From Phycisphaerales bacterium (GTDB lineage: Bacteria; Planctomycetota; Phycisphaerae; Tepidisphaerales; Tepidisphaeraceae), in contig JAQGHJ010000729.1 of NCBI GenBank assembly GCA_028288905.1, positions 1 through 6,171 on the forward strand: 6,171 nt of DNA, given 5' to 3'. A program made the position numbers and the translations under genes. The notes beneath the pieces were generated by a model. It searched no databases. It was not told where the DNA came from and saw only the letters and a program-made list of their open reading frames with translations. Shown here one piece after another: positions 1 through 5,695 of this stretch. Positions within the stretch are counted from its first letter, which is position 1. Each line of letters starts with the position of its first letter.

Positions 1-307
1 GGCCGACCGACGCGGCGATCGGCTTCGTCGCGACGCCGGTGACGTGGTAGGTGCCGATCGACAGCAGGGCGTTGACGACGACCTGGCACGTTAGGGCGAG
101 CAGGTCGCCGGCCAGCGTCCCGAGCACCCGGTTGCCGACGTACGTGAGCCCGCCGGCGACCAGCACCGTGTAGACCCAGCCCGGGACCCGCGACAGCCCG
201 GGGGCGGCCGCCAGCCCGGGCTTGAGCACGGACATCAGGGCGATCGTCGCGGCGACCACGCCGGCGATCGTGGTCAGGCTGCCGAGGTCGACGGTCTGCG
301 GGGGCAT
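1..307 (-). CDS. Small multi-pass membrane protein, holin-like (3' end beyond window)
   Basis: This is a reading frame on the minus strand with an ATG at 307-305. It stays open to the window edge, so only the first 102 residues are visible. A GGAG ribosome-binding site lies about 7 nt upstream of the ATG. The protein begins MPPQTVDLGSLTTIAGVVAA and has three hydrophobic stretches, at roughly residues 12-28, 44-62 and 67-90. They are separated by short loops carrying few charges (K29, R40, R58). Size and topology resemble phage holins and small inner-membrane proteins, but I recognise no specific family, so the holin label is only a suggestion. It is the last visible gene of a row of small minus-strand genes, 68 bp after the zinc-ribbon gene. 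Alternative: an unrelated small membrane protein of a genomic island. Confidence 0.6.
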   Translation of the reverse strand, partial: MPPQTVDLGSLTTIAGVVAATIALMSVLKPGLAAAPGLSRVPGWVYTVLVAGGLTYVGNRVLGTLAGDLLALTCQVVVNALLSIGTYHVTGVATKPIAASVG

Positions 308-375
308 GCGCTGTCTCCGGGAAGGGGCGGGGGTGACGGGAGCGCGGGGCTCGCGCCCCGGGCTCGGGCGGCCGG

Positions 376-567
376 CTACGCGTCCCCGTCACCCGGGGCC
401 GGCGGGCCGTCGTCCGGGACCTCGACGAGGTAGCCCGTCTCGACCATCTCCCGCACGACGACGGCCTCGCAGCGGAGGCAGTACCGCCAGCCGCGGCGGC
501 GGCGGGGGTGCCCGCACCGCTCGCAGGTGCCGGGCTTCGTTTGAGTTGTCGGGGCGGGCGAGGTCAC
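376..567 (-). CDS. 63-aa zinc-ribbon protein
   Basis: This short protein carries a clear four-cysteine zinc-ribbon pattern: CERC at residues 15-18 and CLRC at residues 30-33, with an Arg-rich turn between them (HPRRRRGW). An acidic tail ends PAPGDGDA. Two CxxC knuckles 11 residues apart are typical of small zinc-binding proteins that contact nucleic acid or protein partners; the partner here is unknown. The start codon is GTG (567-565). It overlaps the TGA stop of the upstream 62-aa ORF in a GTGA arrangement, and no good Shine-Dalgarno lies in front of it, so translation is probably coupled to the upstream gene. High G/C at third codon positions supports coding. I do not recognise the family. 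Confidence 0.65.
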   Translation of the reverse strand: MTSPAPTTQTKPGTCERCGHPRRRRGWRYCLRCEAVVVREMVETGYLVEVPDDGPPAPGDGDA

Positions 568-752
568 CAGAGGGGCGAGACGGTCGTGTGGCCGAGCCAG
601 ACCGGAAGGCCGGCGGCGGTCGGCTTCGTGGTGCCGCCGGGAACGCGGACGCGGCCCTCACGGCGGTTACCATCGGGCAGTTTGGCACCGGGCAGGCCTC
701 CGCGGCCCGACGGTTCGGCTCGACGGCCGATGATTCGTTGCTTGCGGGGCAC
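564..752 (-). CDS. Unrecognised 62-aa basic protein
   Basis: A GTG-initiated frame begins MPRKQRIIGRRAEPSGRGG and ends VSPLW. It is basic and Gly/Pro-rich, with no cysteine and no membrane segment, and I recognise no domain. Support comes mainly from context. It starts 18 bp after the stop of the helix-turn-helix gene. It ends with a TGA that overlaps the GTG of the zinc-ribbon gene by two bases, the classic layout of translationally coupled genes. It also fills what would otherwise be a roughly 200-bp gap in a tightly packed row. Against it, no ribosome-binding site is visible upstream and third-position G/C is somewhat lower than in its neighbours. It could be a chance frame in GC-rich DNA. 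Confidence 0.45.
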   Translation of the reverse strand: MPRKQRIIGRRAEPSGRGGLPGAKLPDGNRREGRVRVPGGTTKPTAAGLPVWLGHTTVSPLW

Positions 753-770
753 GGGAAGGGCGGCGGGGCG

Positions 771-1013
771 TCAGTTCACGCCGAGGCGGTCCATCAGCTT
801 CGACACGGACACGCCCCGGCGGCGGAGGCGGTCGATCCCGCCGGCGATCCGGCGGGAGACCGCCGACTGGGTGATGCCCAGCCGGACGGCGACCAGTTCC
901 TGAGGGATGACGGTGTTGCCCGGCCCGAGCCGGGCCATCATGGCCTCGCGCTGGCGGCGGGTCAGGTGGCCGAGGTAGGCGGCCGGATCGTCGGTGGCGG
1001 GTGCGGTCAACAA
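771..1013 (-). CDS. 80-aa sigma-region-4-like helix-turn-helix protein
   Basis: The recognisable part begins at residue 17 with LTRRQREAMMARLG. It continues into a helix-turn-helix around residues 38-57 (QELVAVRLGITQSAVSRRIA) and a basic helix DRLRRRG. This matches the general pattern of sigma-70 region 4-like HTH proteins (LTxRQRE, then xxLGxSQxxVSRR), so sequence-specific DNA binding is likely. At 80 residues it is only the DNA-binding part, with no region 2, so it is more likely a small regulator than a full sigma factor. I chose the TTG at 1013-1011 because GAGGGA lies 6 nt upstream and coding-like sequence begins there. The same frame stays open to 1472, but that extension is a Pro/Arg/Ser-rich shadow of the upstream gene. 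It starts 55 bp after the 211-aa gene's stop. Confidence 0.7.
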   Translation of the reverse strand: MLTAPATDDPAAYLGHLTRRQREAMMARLGPGNTVIPQELVAVRLGITQSAVSRRIAGGIDRLRRRGVSVSKLMDRLGVN

Positions 1014-1068
1014 AGCGTGTCCCTCTACAAACAGGGGGACAGGGATGCGGTTATGAGCTTTTCTTAAT

Positions 1069-1704
1069 CTACGAGTCGAGAAGCTGCCCGCAGGTCGGGC
1101 AGTAATCGTGCCCCCGTACGCGGAGTTCCGGGCAGACGTGGGTGGGGGACGTGATGAACCCGCCCTTGCAGCCGGGCAGGGTCGGCGTGCGGAGATTCGG
1201 CCGGGGCCGGTGCCGGCGGCGTACCTCGCGGAGCCCGGCTGCGGCGGCGTCGGCGGCGGTCCGGGGCGCCAGGTACTGCGGCTCGTCGGGGGTGGCCGGC
1301 TCCGGCCGCTCGAAGAACTGCGGCCAGACCGCCCGGGCCAGCCACTCGGCTTCCCAGAACACGGACAGGGCCAGCACGACGGCCACCGGGTCGCCGCGAA
1401 CCTCCGGCGCAACCCACCCGGCCTGGTCCAGCGTCTCGTCCAGGGCCGCGAAGGTCCGGAACCCGACGACAACGGCCGCCAGCCAATCGGCCATGACGCG
1501 GCCGTTCCGCCGGGCCCGCCCGGCCTCGATCTGGCGGACCAGGTCGTCGTCCCCGAGGTCGTCGAGCGGGACGGGCGGGGAGAACTCCGGAGGCGCGTAC
1601 CCGCCGGCGGCGGGGCCGGCGTTCAGGGTGCGCGCGATCTCGGCGGCCTGCTCGAGCGGAGTCATGCCGCGGCCGCCCGAACGCGCGAGGAGAGCCCGTG
1701 CCAT
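1069..1704 (-). CDS. 211-aa protein with C-terminal Cys-rich (zinc-ribbon-like) tail
   Basis: The frame begins MARALLARSGGRGMTPLEQ. The ATG at 1704-1702 is chosen because AGGTGG lies 5 nt upstream and a TATAAT box lies about 80 bp upstream. An ATG at 1794 in the same frame would start inside the spacer of that promoter. The N-terminal half is acidic and amphipathic (DDLGDDDLVRQIEAGRARRNG). The middle is Trp/Phe-rich (DWLAAVVVGFRTFAALDE and VFWEAEWLARAVWPQFFE), suggesting a compact helical domain. The tail contains Cys179, Cys191, Cys202 and Cys205 with His189 and His199 nearby (HDYCPTCGQLL), a likely metal site. I do not recognise the family. It is the first gene of the minus-strand row leading to the HTH and zinc-ribbon genes. 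Confidence 0.65.
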   Translation of the reverse strand: MARALLARSGGRGMTPLEQAAEIARTLNAGPAAGGYAPPEFSPPVPLDDLGDDDLVRQIEAGRARRNGRVMADWLAAVVVGFRTFAALDETLDQAGWVAPEVRGDPVAVVLALSVFWEAEWLARAVWPQFFERPEPATPDEPQYLAPRTAADAAAAGLREVRRRHRPRPNLRTPTLPGCKGGFITSPTHVCPELRVRGHDYCPTCGQLLDS

Positions 1705-1785
1705 AGTCGCCACCTGCGTGAGTTGTGACCCCAGGAGTCGGCCCGGCCCGTGTGATGCCCGCACCACGGGGGAGGCCGCTACCGG

Positions 1786-1814
1786 ATTATACATGACGCT
1801 GGCCGGATTTGTTC
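1786..1814 (-). promoter_or_regulatory. Promoter for the 211-aa gene and downstream row
   Basis: On the minus strand a perfect TATAAT (1791-1786) follows GAACAA (1814-1809) with a 17-bp spacer. The -35 element is a poor match to TTGACA, but the -10 is consensus. Predicted transcription would start near 1779, giving a leader of about 75 nt before the ATG at 1704. The same GAACAA, 17 bp, TAYAATCCG arrangement occurs at 4748-4776. Confidence 0.5.
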
Positions 1815-1843
1815 GTGCCTAGCCTTCCACCGGCGCAGGCGAA

Positions 1844-1870
1844 GGCCGCCCGGGTGGGACCCGGGCGGCC
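1844..1870 (-). terminator. Perfect 12-bp hairpin after the LEPR-XLL gene
   Basis: GGCCGCCCGGGT (1844-1855) and ACCCGGGCGGCC (1859-1870) are exact inverted copies separated by GGG. The hairpin starts about 43 bp past the large gene's stop, where a terminator would be expected. There is no T-run on either side, so it is not a canonical intrinsic terminator. It may instead be a transcript-end stabiliser or a Rho-assisted stop. Confidence 0.55.
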
Positions 1871-1913
1871 GCGACGAAGGCCTCTTGTCGTGGCAGGCGA
1901 CGGCCCGGGCCGA

Positions 1914-4115
1914 TCACGCGCTGATCGAAAACGCCACCTCCGCGTCGCGGCGTGACCCCCCGCCGTTGTCGACCGACGCGGTGGGCGTGATCCGGAACCT
2001 CACTTGGTCCCCGGACACGGGGGTGTACGCCGACGTGATCGTCAGGCTCTGTAGTTCCCACGCGTTGGTCACCGGATCCTGGGCGAAGTCCGAGGTGCTC
2101 CAGTACCCGCCGGCGTACAGGGTGCCGCTCGGGTCGACGGCCGCCCAGGCTTCGATGTCCGGACCGCCGCCGACGATGATCTTGATGTTCAGGCTGGCGC
2201 CGCCGGACCCGCCGCCGGCCGCCGACAGCGACAGTTCGCCCACCTGGAACGTCACGCCGCCGCCGGGCGCCGCGGCCGCGCCGCCGACCGTGTAGACATC
2301 CGTGTTGCCCGACGCGAGGGCGTGCGCGGTCCCGGTCAGGCCCTCGGCCGTCGCCGTCGCCGCGACCGCGAAGTCGGTCGCGCCGACGCTGACCGTCAGG
2401 CCGCTGGCGGCGTCGCTGCTGCCCGACGCCGGCCCGCCGACCAGCCCGGCATCCGTGCTGCCGGCCGACAGGTTCGGGGACACGTAGAGTCGGCCGGAGT
2501 CCTCACTGATGCCGGCGTACGCGGTGGCGCTCCCGAGTTCTGTCGTCGACGTAGACCCGGTGACGACCGCGGTCCTGGCGACCCCCGACGTATCGCTCGC
2601 GATCGCCGCGGACGCCAGTCCGTCGTCCGCGTAGCCGCCGGCCGACGTACTAACGTGGCCGTCCGCGATCGACCCGGAACCGCCCGTGTAAGGGTTCGCG
2701 AACGCCTCCCCGTTCGCGGCCGACCCGTAGAACCCGGCCGCCGGCTGGCTCGCGGCACCCGCCAGTGTGAAGTCCGTGTCCCCCGCGACCCCGCCGAGCG
2801 CGAACCCGAGCGACCCGGACGCCCCGGTCCCGCCCAGGACGTCGGACGAGGCGGACACGCTCCCGTACGCGTCGTGTGCGGCCGACCCCGGGGCACCGGA
2901 CTCCTGGACGGACACCGTTCCGCCCCCGCCGTTCTGGACGTCGACCCAAGCGTCCGCGCCCGACGACCCGTTCGTGTCGGCGTCGGACCCGGCCGTCCCG
3001 CCGGCGTCGGCGTGCTGCTGCGCCGGCGGCGGGTCGCCGTTCGGATCCGTCGCGTTCGTCTGCAGGTCGGCCGCCAGGTTCACGCTGACCGGCAAAGACG
3101 AGACGGACGAGTCGAGGGACGCGGCGGCCGTGACGTGGACGGAGGACGAGTCCGTGTTCGACGCGTCGACCGCGGCGCTGACCGTCTTCGCCGCCGAGTC
3201 CGACGACGCCAGCACGCCGGCATCGTTCACCGGGTTGAGCAGGGAGGGCGCGTAGTTGGCAACGGTCGTCGAGACGGCCGTGTGCGGCGTGTTGGCCGAG
3301 TCGCCGTTGTAGAAGGTGCCGCCGGTGGGCAGGGTGCCGGTCGCGGTAGACGTGACGAGCTCGCTGGCCTCCGTCCCGCCCGTCGTGTACGTCGCGGTCC
3401 CGGTCGACGCGGTGGCTTGGCCGCCGACCGACACGTCGACGGCCGCGCCGAACCCGGTGGCGTGCCCGTTCGCCGTCCCCCCGCCGCTGCCGCTAGGACC
3501 CCCCTCGAAGGACGCGGTGGCTGCCAGGGTAGTGGACGTGATCACGGACCCGGCGGTGCCGAGCCCGCTGCCCAAGGCGCTGGAGAACGCCACGGACGCC
3601 TGAAACCCGGCGGGACCGTCGCCGGCGCTGGCCGAGCCGTTCCCCACGCCCGCGAGGCTGCCGGCTGCGTTGTAGCCCGTGCCGCTGACGCCGGCGTTCG
3701 CGCTCGCGTCGCCACCCGGGTCGCTGGCGGCCGCGACCGCGTTCGCGTACTGGCCCGACACGGGGTCGGACCCGCCGGCATACCCGTGTGCGCTGCCGGT
3801 CCCGCTGCCAACGGCGGAAGCATCAGCGATCTCGGCGAACGCATGGCCCTGGGCGACATATCCTCCCCCGGAGGCGGTCACGGACACCCCGTCCGGGTCG
3901 CTCTGGGCGGCGCCGTCCCCGGGCGCGTCGGCGAAGCCGGAGTAGCTCCAAGCAGCGAGCCGGCGGGGCTCCAGGCGCTCGACTGCGGCGGCCGCCGCCC
4001 GGCCGACCGGGCCGGCCGACCGGCACGGACGTGCCACCCGGCGGGCGGACCGGCGGGCGGGGGCGGCGGGGGCAGAATCGGAGCGTGAGTGGTGCAAAGC
4101 CATTCCGTAGCTCAT
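1914..4115 (-). CDS. Large LEPR-XLL-type Gly/Ala/Ser-rich extracellular protein
   Basis: This 733-residue protein has a basic N-terminus (residues 1-46, Arg/Ala-rich, with the only Cys at 31). VERLEPRRLAAW follows at about residues 45-56. LEPRRLA (48-54) matches the LEPR-XLL motif found near the N-terminus of many large planctomycete surface proteins, although the last Leu is Ala here. Residues of about 57-620 are low-complexity beta-type sequence rich in Gly, Ala, Ser, Thr and Asp, with loosely repeated blocks such as GGYADDGLASAAIASD. The last 110 or so residues (from about GVTFQVGELSLSA) look like a separate folded beta domain containing Trp and Tyr. After the leader I count no Cys and only two Lys. 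No PEP-CTERM, dockerin or C-terminal membrane anchor is visible. The ATG at 4115 is chosen over one at 4154 because AGGAGGG lies 4 nt upstream of it. Probable role: export to the surface or matrix; the specific function is unknown. Confidence 0.85.
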   Translation of the reverse strand: MSYGMALHHSRSDSAPAAPARRSARRVARPCRSAGPVGRAAAAAVERLEPRRLAAWSYSGFADAPGDGAAQSDPDGVSVTASGGGYVAQGHAFAEIADASAVGSGTGSAHGYAGGSDPVSGQYANAVAAASDPGGDASANAGVSGTGYNAAGSLAGVGNGSASAGDGPAGFQASVAFSSALGSGLGTAGSVITSTTLAATASFEGGPSGSGGGTANGHATGFGAAVDVSVGGQATASTGTATYTTGGTEASELVTSTATGTLPTGGTFYNGDSANTPHTAVSTTVANYAPSLLNPVNDAGVLASSDSAAKTVSAAVDASNTDSSSVHVTAAASLDSSVSSLPVSVNLAADLQTNATDPNGDPPPAQQHADAGGTAGSDADTNGSSGADAWVDVQNGGGGTVSVQESGAPGSAAHDAYGSVSASSDVLGGTGASGSLGFALGGVAGDTDFTLAGAASQPAAGFYGSAANGEAFANPYTGGSGSIADGHVSTSAGGYADDGLASAAIASDTSGVARTAVVTGSTSTTELGSATAYAGISEDSGRLYVSPNLSAGSTDAGLVGGPASGSSDAASGLTVSVGATDFAVAATATAEGLTGTAHALASGNTDVYTVGGAAAAPGGGVTFQVGELSLSAAGGGSGGASLNIKIIVGGGPDIEAWAAVDPSGTLYAGGYWSTSDFAQDPVTNAWELQSLTITSAYTPVSGDQVRFRITPTASVDNGGGSRRDAEVAFSISA

Positions 4116-4126
4116 GAGACCCTCCT
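4116..4126 (-). promoter_or_regulatory. Strong ribosome-binding site deciding the LEPR-XLL gene start
   Basis: AGGAGGG (4126-4120, minus strand) is followed by TCTC and then the ATG at 4115. This near-perfect Shine-Dalgarno excludes the in-frame upstream ATG at 4154, which has no comparable site. Confidence 0.8.
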
Positions 4127-4212
4127 GGCGTGGGCGCAGCGGCGGCGGGGACACCGGAGGTGCCCGAGGTCGCGGACCGTGTTGCGCGGGGACAGAAACC
4201 CTCCCGTACCGA

Positions 4213-4230
4213 CCGGCCGTCTAAGGCCGG
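4213..4230. other. Small hairpin in the 5' leader of the LEPR-XLL gene
   Basis: CCGGCC (4213-4218) and GGCCGG (4225-4230) form a 6-bp perfect stem around a 6-nt loop. It lies between the proposed promoter and the start codon of the large gene, so it would be near the 5' end of the mRNA. In DNA this GC-rich it may be accidental. Confidence 0.3.
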
Positions 4231-4249
4231 CCCCGACGGGCCGCAGAGG

Positions 4250-4280
4250 ATTGTAACCAGCCTCGTCCGACCTGGGTCAA
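4250..4280 (-). promoter_or_regulatory. Candidate promoter of the LEPR-XLL gene
   Basis: On the minus strand TACAAT (4255-4250) is a 5/6 match to the -10 consensus. TTGACC (4280-4275) lies 19 bp upstream, longer than the ideal 17. The surrounding 4280-4325 stretch is the most AT-rich part of the neighbourhood. The predicted leader is about 125-130 nt. The sequence after the box (TACAATCCT) resembles the other two minus-strand promoters proposed here. Confidence 0.4.
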
Positions 4281-4317
4281 TCACTAAATGCTAGGATTGT
4301 GGTCAACTTGCCAAAAC

Positions 4318-4713
4318 TTAATCTAACGTGCTACATGCTGGCTGCGCCCAGTGCCGTAGCTCGCTGGCCGGGACGATCGGCCTAGGTTCACGCGACCGGG
4401 ACGTCACCGGCCCGGGCCTCCTGGTGGCCCTCCGCCTCGACCAGCCGGCGGGACGCCAGTCGCTGCAGGTACGCCAGACGCCAGCCTGGCAGGGTACGGC
4501 AGTCCCGTCGTCTGAACCGTCTTCCGACTTGAGATGATGCCGAGCGCCCGTTGCGTCGGGGGGCGGCGAGGAACGGCTCCCGGGCGTGGGGACTTGGCGG
4601 CGGACGACCTCCTTCCACCGCTTCCGGAGATCGGCCTGGATCCGGACGGACCGCCCGGACGGCGAGAGTTCCGCGCGCAAGAGAAGCCCGGCGGTGGCGG
4701 CCGTCGTGTCCAT
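4318..4713 (-). CDS. Doubtful 131-aa ORF, possibly a decayed or hybrid gene
   Basis: The ATG at 4713 has GGAG 5 nt upstream and a promoter-like pair of boxes at 4748-4776. The first 45 or so residues (MDTTAATAGLLLRAELSPSG, then RIQADLRKRWKEVVRRQ) have good third-position G/C and look like a genuine protein start, though I recognise no family. After about residue 46 the sequence becomes Pro/Ser/Arg-rich, then Trp/Arg-rich (WRPAGWSRRRATRRPGP), which is typical of reading out of frame. In that later part another frame encodes a clear homologue of the right-edge gene's C-terminus. The most economical reading is a gene that lost its proper 3' end by recombination or frameshift; it may still yield a short product. 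Confidence 0.35.
   Translation of the reverse strand: MDTTAATAGLLLRAELSPSGRSVRIQADLRKRWKEVVRRQVPTPGSRSSPPPDATGARHHLKSEDGSDDGTAVPCQAGVWRTCSDWRPAGWSRRRATRRPGPVTSRSREPRPIVPASELRHWAQPACSTLD
4388..4471 (-). pseudogene. Fossil C-terminal fragment of the two-repeat HTH-like family
   Basis: Read in the frame ending at the TGA 4390-4388, this encodes YLQRLASRRLVEAEG followed by 12 further residues and a stop. The right-edge gene has the identical 15 residues (codons from 5779 downward), also followed by 12 residues and a stop, so both ends align without gaps. The 12-residue tails differ almost completely. Upstream of the Tyr the resemblance to the family's GYKRSSRDT segment is lost at once (here PGWRLA). 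The fragment lies in a different frame from the ORF that starts at 4713, so no intact gene carries it. The three nucleotide differences in the conserved block are all silent (Leu and two Arg codons). Confidence 0.6.
4428..4473. repeat. Direct repeat, left copy (46 bp)
   Basis: This matches 5736-5781 in the same orientation with 43 of 46 bases identical. It is the DNA of the shared YLQRLASRRLVEAEG segment. The two copies bracket the PEP-CTERM gene at a distance of 1308 bp. Confidence 0.75.
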
Positions 4714-4747
4714 ACCTACTCCGTTGTCGAAATGTGACCGGCAGCGG

Positions 4748-4776
4748 ATTGTACACAAACGGGGCGGGCGTTGTTC
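4748..4776 (-). promoter_or_regulatory. Candidate promoter for the ORF starting at 4713
   Basis: On the minus strand TACAAT (4753-4748) and GAACAA (4776-4771) are 17 bp apart. The predicted start near 4741 gives a leader of about 28 nt. The box order, spacing and following CCG match the promoter at 1786-1814. Confidence 0.4.
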
Positions 4777-4837
4777 GGGTTCGCGCTCGAGATGACCCGA
4801 TCCACACCAGCGTCACCAAGAGGCTACGGAATTGATT

Positions 4838-4866
4838 TTGACCGCCTCGACCGTGCGGGTTAGCCT
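4838..4866 (+). promoter_or_regulatory. Candidate promoter of the PEP-CTERM gene
   Basis: TTGACC (4838-4843, 5/6 match to -35) and TAGCCT (4861-4866, a weak -10) are separated by exactly 17 bp, with a predicted leader of about 40 nt before the TTG at 4914. The interval 4714-4913 separates divergent genes and holds this box pair and the minus-strand one, with nothing else recognised. Confidence 0.35.
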
Positions 4867-4913
4867 CTGCGCACCCGCCATGTGTGCGGTGACGCTTCGA
4901 CCGAAAGGGGCCC

Positions 4914-5633
4914 TTGGCAATCCGATTCTCGCTCTTGTACATCTGTGCCATTTTTATCGCGCTCGCCTGCCTGGCGACGGACGCCAGGGCGGCCATCATC
5001 TACTCCCAGACGCCGTCCAGTTACGGCACCCCTTACGCGTCCGACCGGTCGTACGCGACCGGAGACCAATACGGAGACCAATACGCGGACGACCTCACCA
5101 TCCCGATCGCGGCAACCGCCCGTAGCGTGACGTGGCAGGGCGTGATTGCGCGTGGGGCGACCCCGCAGTTCCCGCTGTCGTTCGATCTGATCTTTTACGC
5201 AACCCGGGCCAGCACCGGCCTGCCCGACCCCGCGAACATCCTCGGCAGCACCACCGTGTCCTTCGCCTCCCGCTCGGCGTTAGTCGATACGGGCGTGGTG
5301 GAGCGTAACGGGTTCAACGTCTACGAGTTCAACGCCAACCTCACGCCCGTCTCCCTGCCGGGGGCGACCAAAGTATGGTTCTCGGTGCTAGCCAATACGT
5401 CGGACGACACGGACGACGACTTCTACTGGACGTCCGGGGTTCTGTCTCAGGCCACGGCGTACCGGAACCTTTCTTTACCTACTGGGCAATTTACCGCCTC
5501 CAATACGGGTCCCTATTACATGGTGCTCCGTGACACGGCTGTCCCCGAGCCTTCGACGACGGTCGCCGGCGCGGTCGTGACGGCCGGCCTGCTCGCCCGT
5601 CGCCGGAAGCCTCACGCGGCCGTCCACACCTGA
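4914..5633 (+). CDS. PEP-CTERM sorting domain-containing exported protein
   Basis: The 239-residue protein has a Sec signal peptide at residues 1-26 (Arg4, hydrophobic core LLYICAIFIALACLA, probable cleavage after ARA). The mature beta-rich region contains many Asp, Ser, Thr and Tyr residues and no Cys. The C-terminal signal has VPEPS at 210-214, a hydrophobic stretch at 216-228 and RRR at 229-231. This is the tripartite PEP-CTERM signal, recognised in known families by an exosortase that processes exported proteins for the surface or matrix; no exosortase lies in this window. The start is TTG at 4914, the first possible start after an in-frame stop at 4890, with AAAGGGG just upstream. The mature function is unrecognised. 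It is the only plus-strand gene here, its base composition is slightly more AT-rich than its neighbours, and it lies between two direct repeats. Confidence 0.9.
   Translation: MAIRFSLLYICAIFIALACLATDARAAIIYSQTPSSYGTPYASDRSYATGDQYGDQYADDLTIPIAATARSVTWQGVIARGATPQFPLSFDLIFYATRASTGLPDPANILGSTTVSFASRSALVDTGVVERNGFNVYEFNANLTPVSLPGATKVWFSVLANTSDDTDDDFYWTSGVLSQATAYRNLSLPTGQFTASNTGPYYMVLRDTAVPEPSTTVAGAVVTAGLLARRRKPHAAVHT
5061..5084 (+). repeat. 12-bp perfect tandem duplication in the PEP-CTERM gene
   Basis: GGAGACCAATAC occurs twice back to back, encoding GDQYGDQY at residues 50-57 of the exported protein. It keeps the frame, and the two copies are identical at every base, so it is probably recent or slippage-prone. 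Confidence 0.85.
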
Positions 5634-5667
5634 CCGGCCCACCCGAGACACGACTCCAATAGCGAAA

Positions 5668-5682
5668 GCACGACAACCGTGC
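5668..5682. terminator. Weak hairpin between convergent genes
   Basis: GCACG (5668-5672) and CGTGC (5678-5682) form a 5-bp stem with a 5-nt loop. It lies in the 62-bp gap between the convergent PEP-CTERM and right-edge genes. There is no T-run, so a terminator role is only a guess from position. Confidence 0.25.
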
Positions 5683-5695
5683 GGCCGCCTCGTAG

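Noticed and set aside
222..1067. Plus-strand frame of 281 codons across the small-gene row
   Set aside because: Arg/Gly/Ala-rich low-complexity product opposite four ORFs that show real motifs. Treated as a shadow.
1014..1472. N-terminal extension of the HTH frame
   Set aside because: The extra 150 or so residues are Pro/Arg/Ser-rich and lie over the coding part of the 211-aa gene. A ribosome-binding site supports the TTG at 1013 instead.
1108..1822. Two overlapping plus-strand frames opposite the 211-aa gene
   Set aside because: They overlap each other and give compositionally biased products, whereas the minus frame has a promoter, a ribosome-binding site and a Cys-rich tail.
2322..4088. 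Plus-strand frame of 588 codons opposite the LEPR-XLL gene
   Set aside because: The translation is dominated by Arg, Gly and Val with no domain pattern and no ribosome-binding site. It is the expected antisense shadow of a high-GC3 gene.
4388..4713. Programmed -1 frameshift joining the 4713 ORF to the fossil tail
   Set aside because: The frame relationship would need -1 slippage, but I see no slippery heptamer or downstream structure near the junction, and the upstream half does not match the family.
4388..4999. A single 203-codon minus-strand gene covering the fossil tail
   Set aside because: Its first part overlaps the PEP-CTERM gene's start and promoter region, and the middle is Arg/Pro-rich without motifs. 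Only the last 27 codons resemble a known protein.
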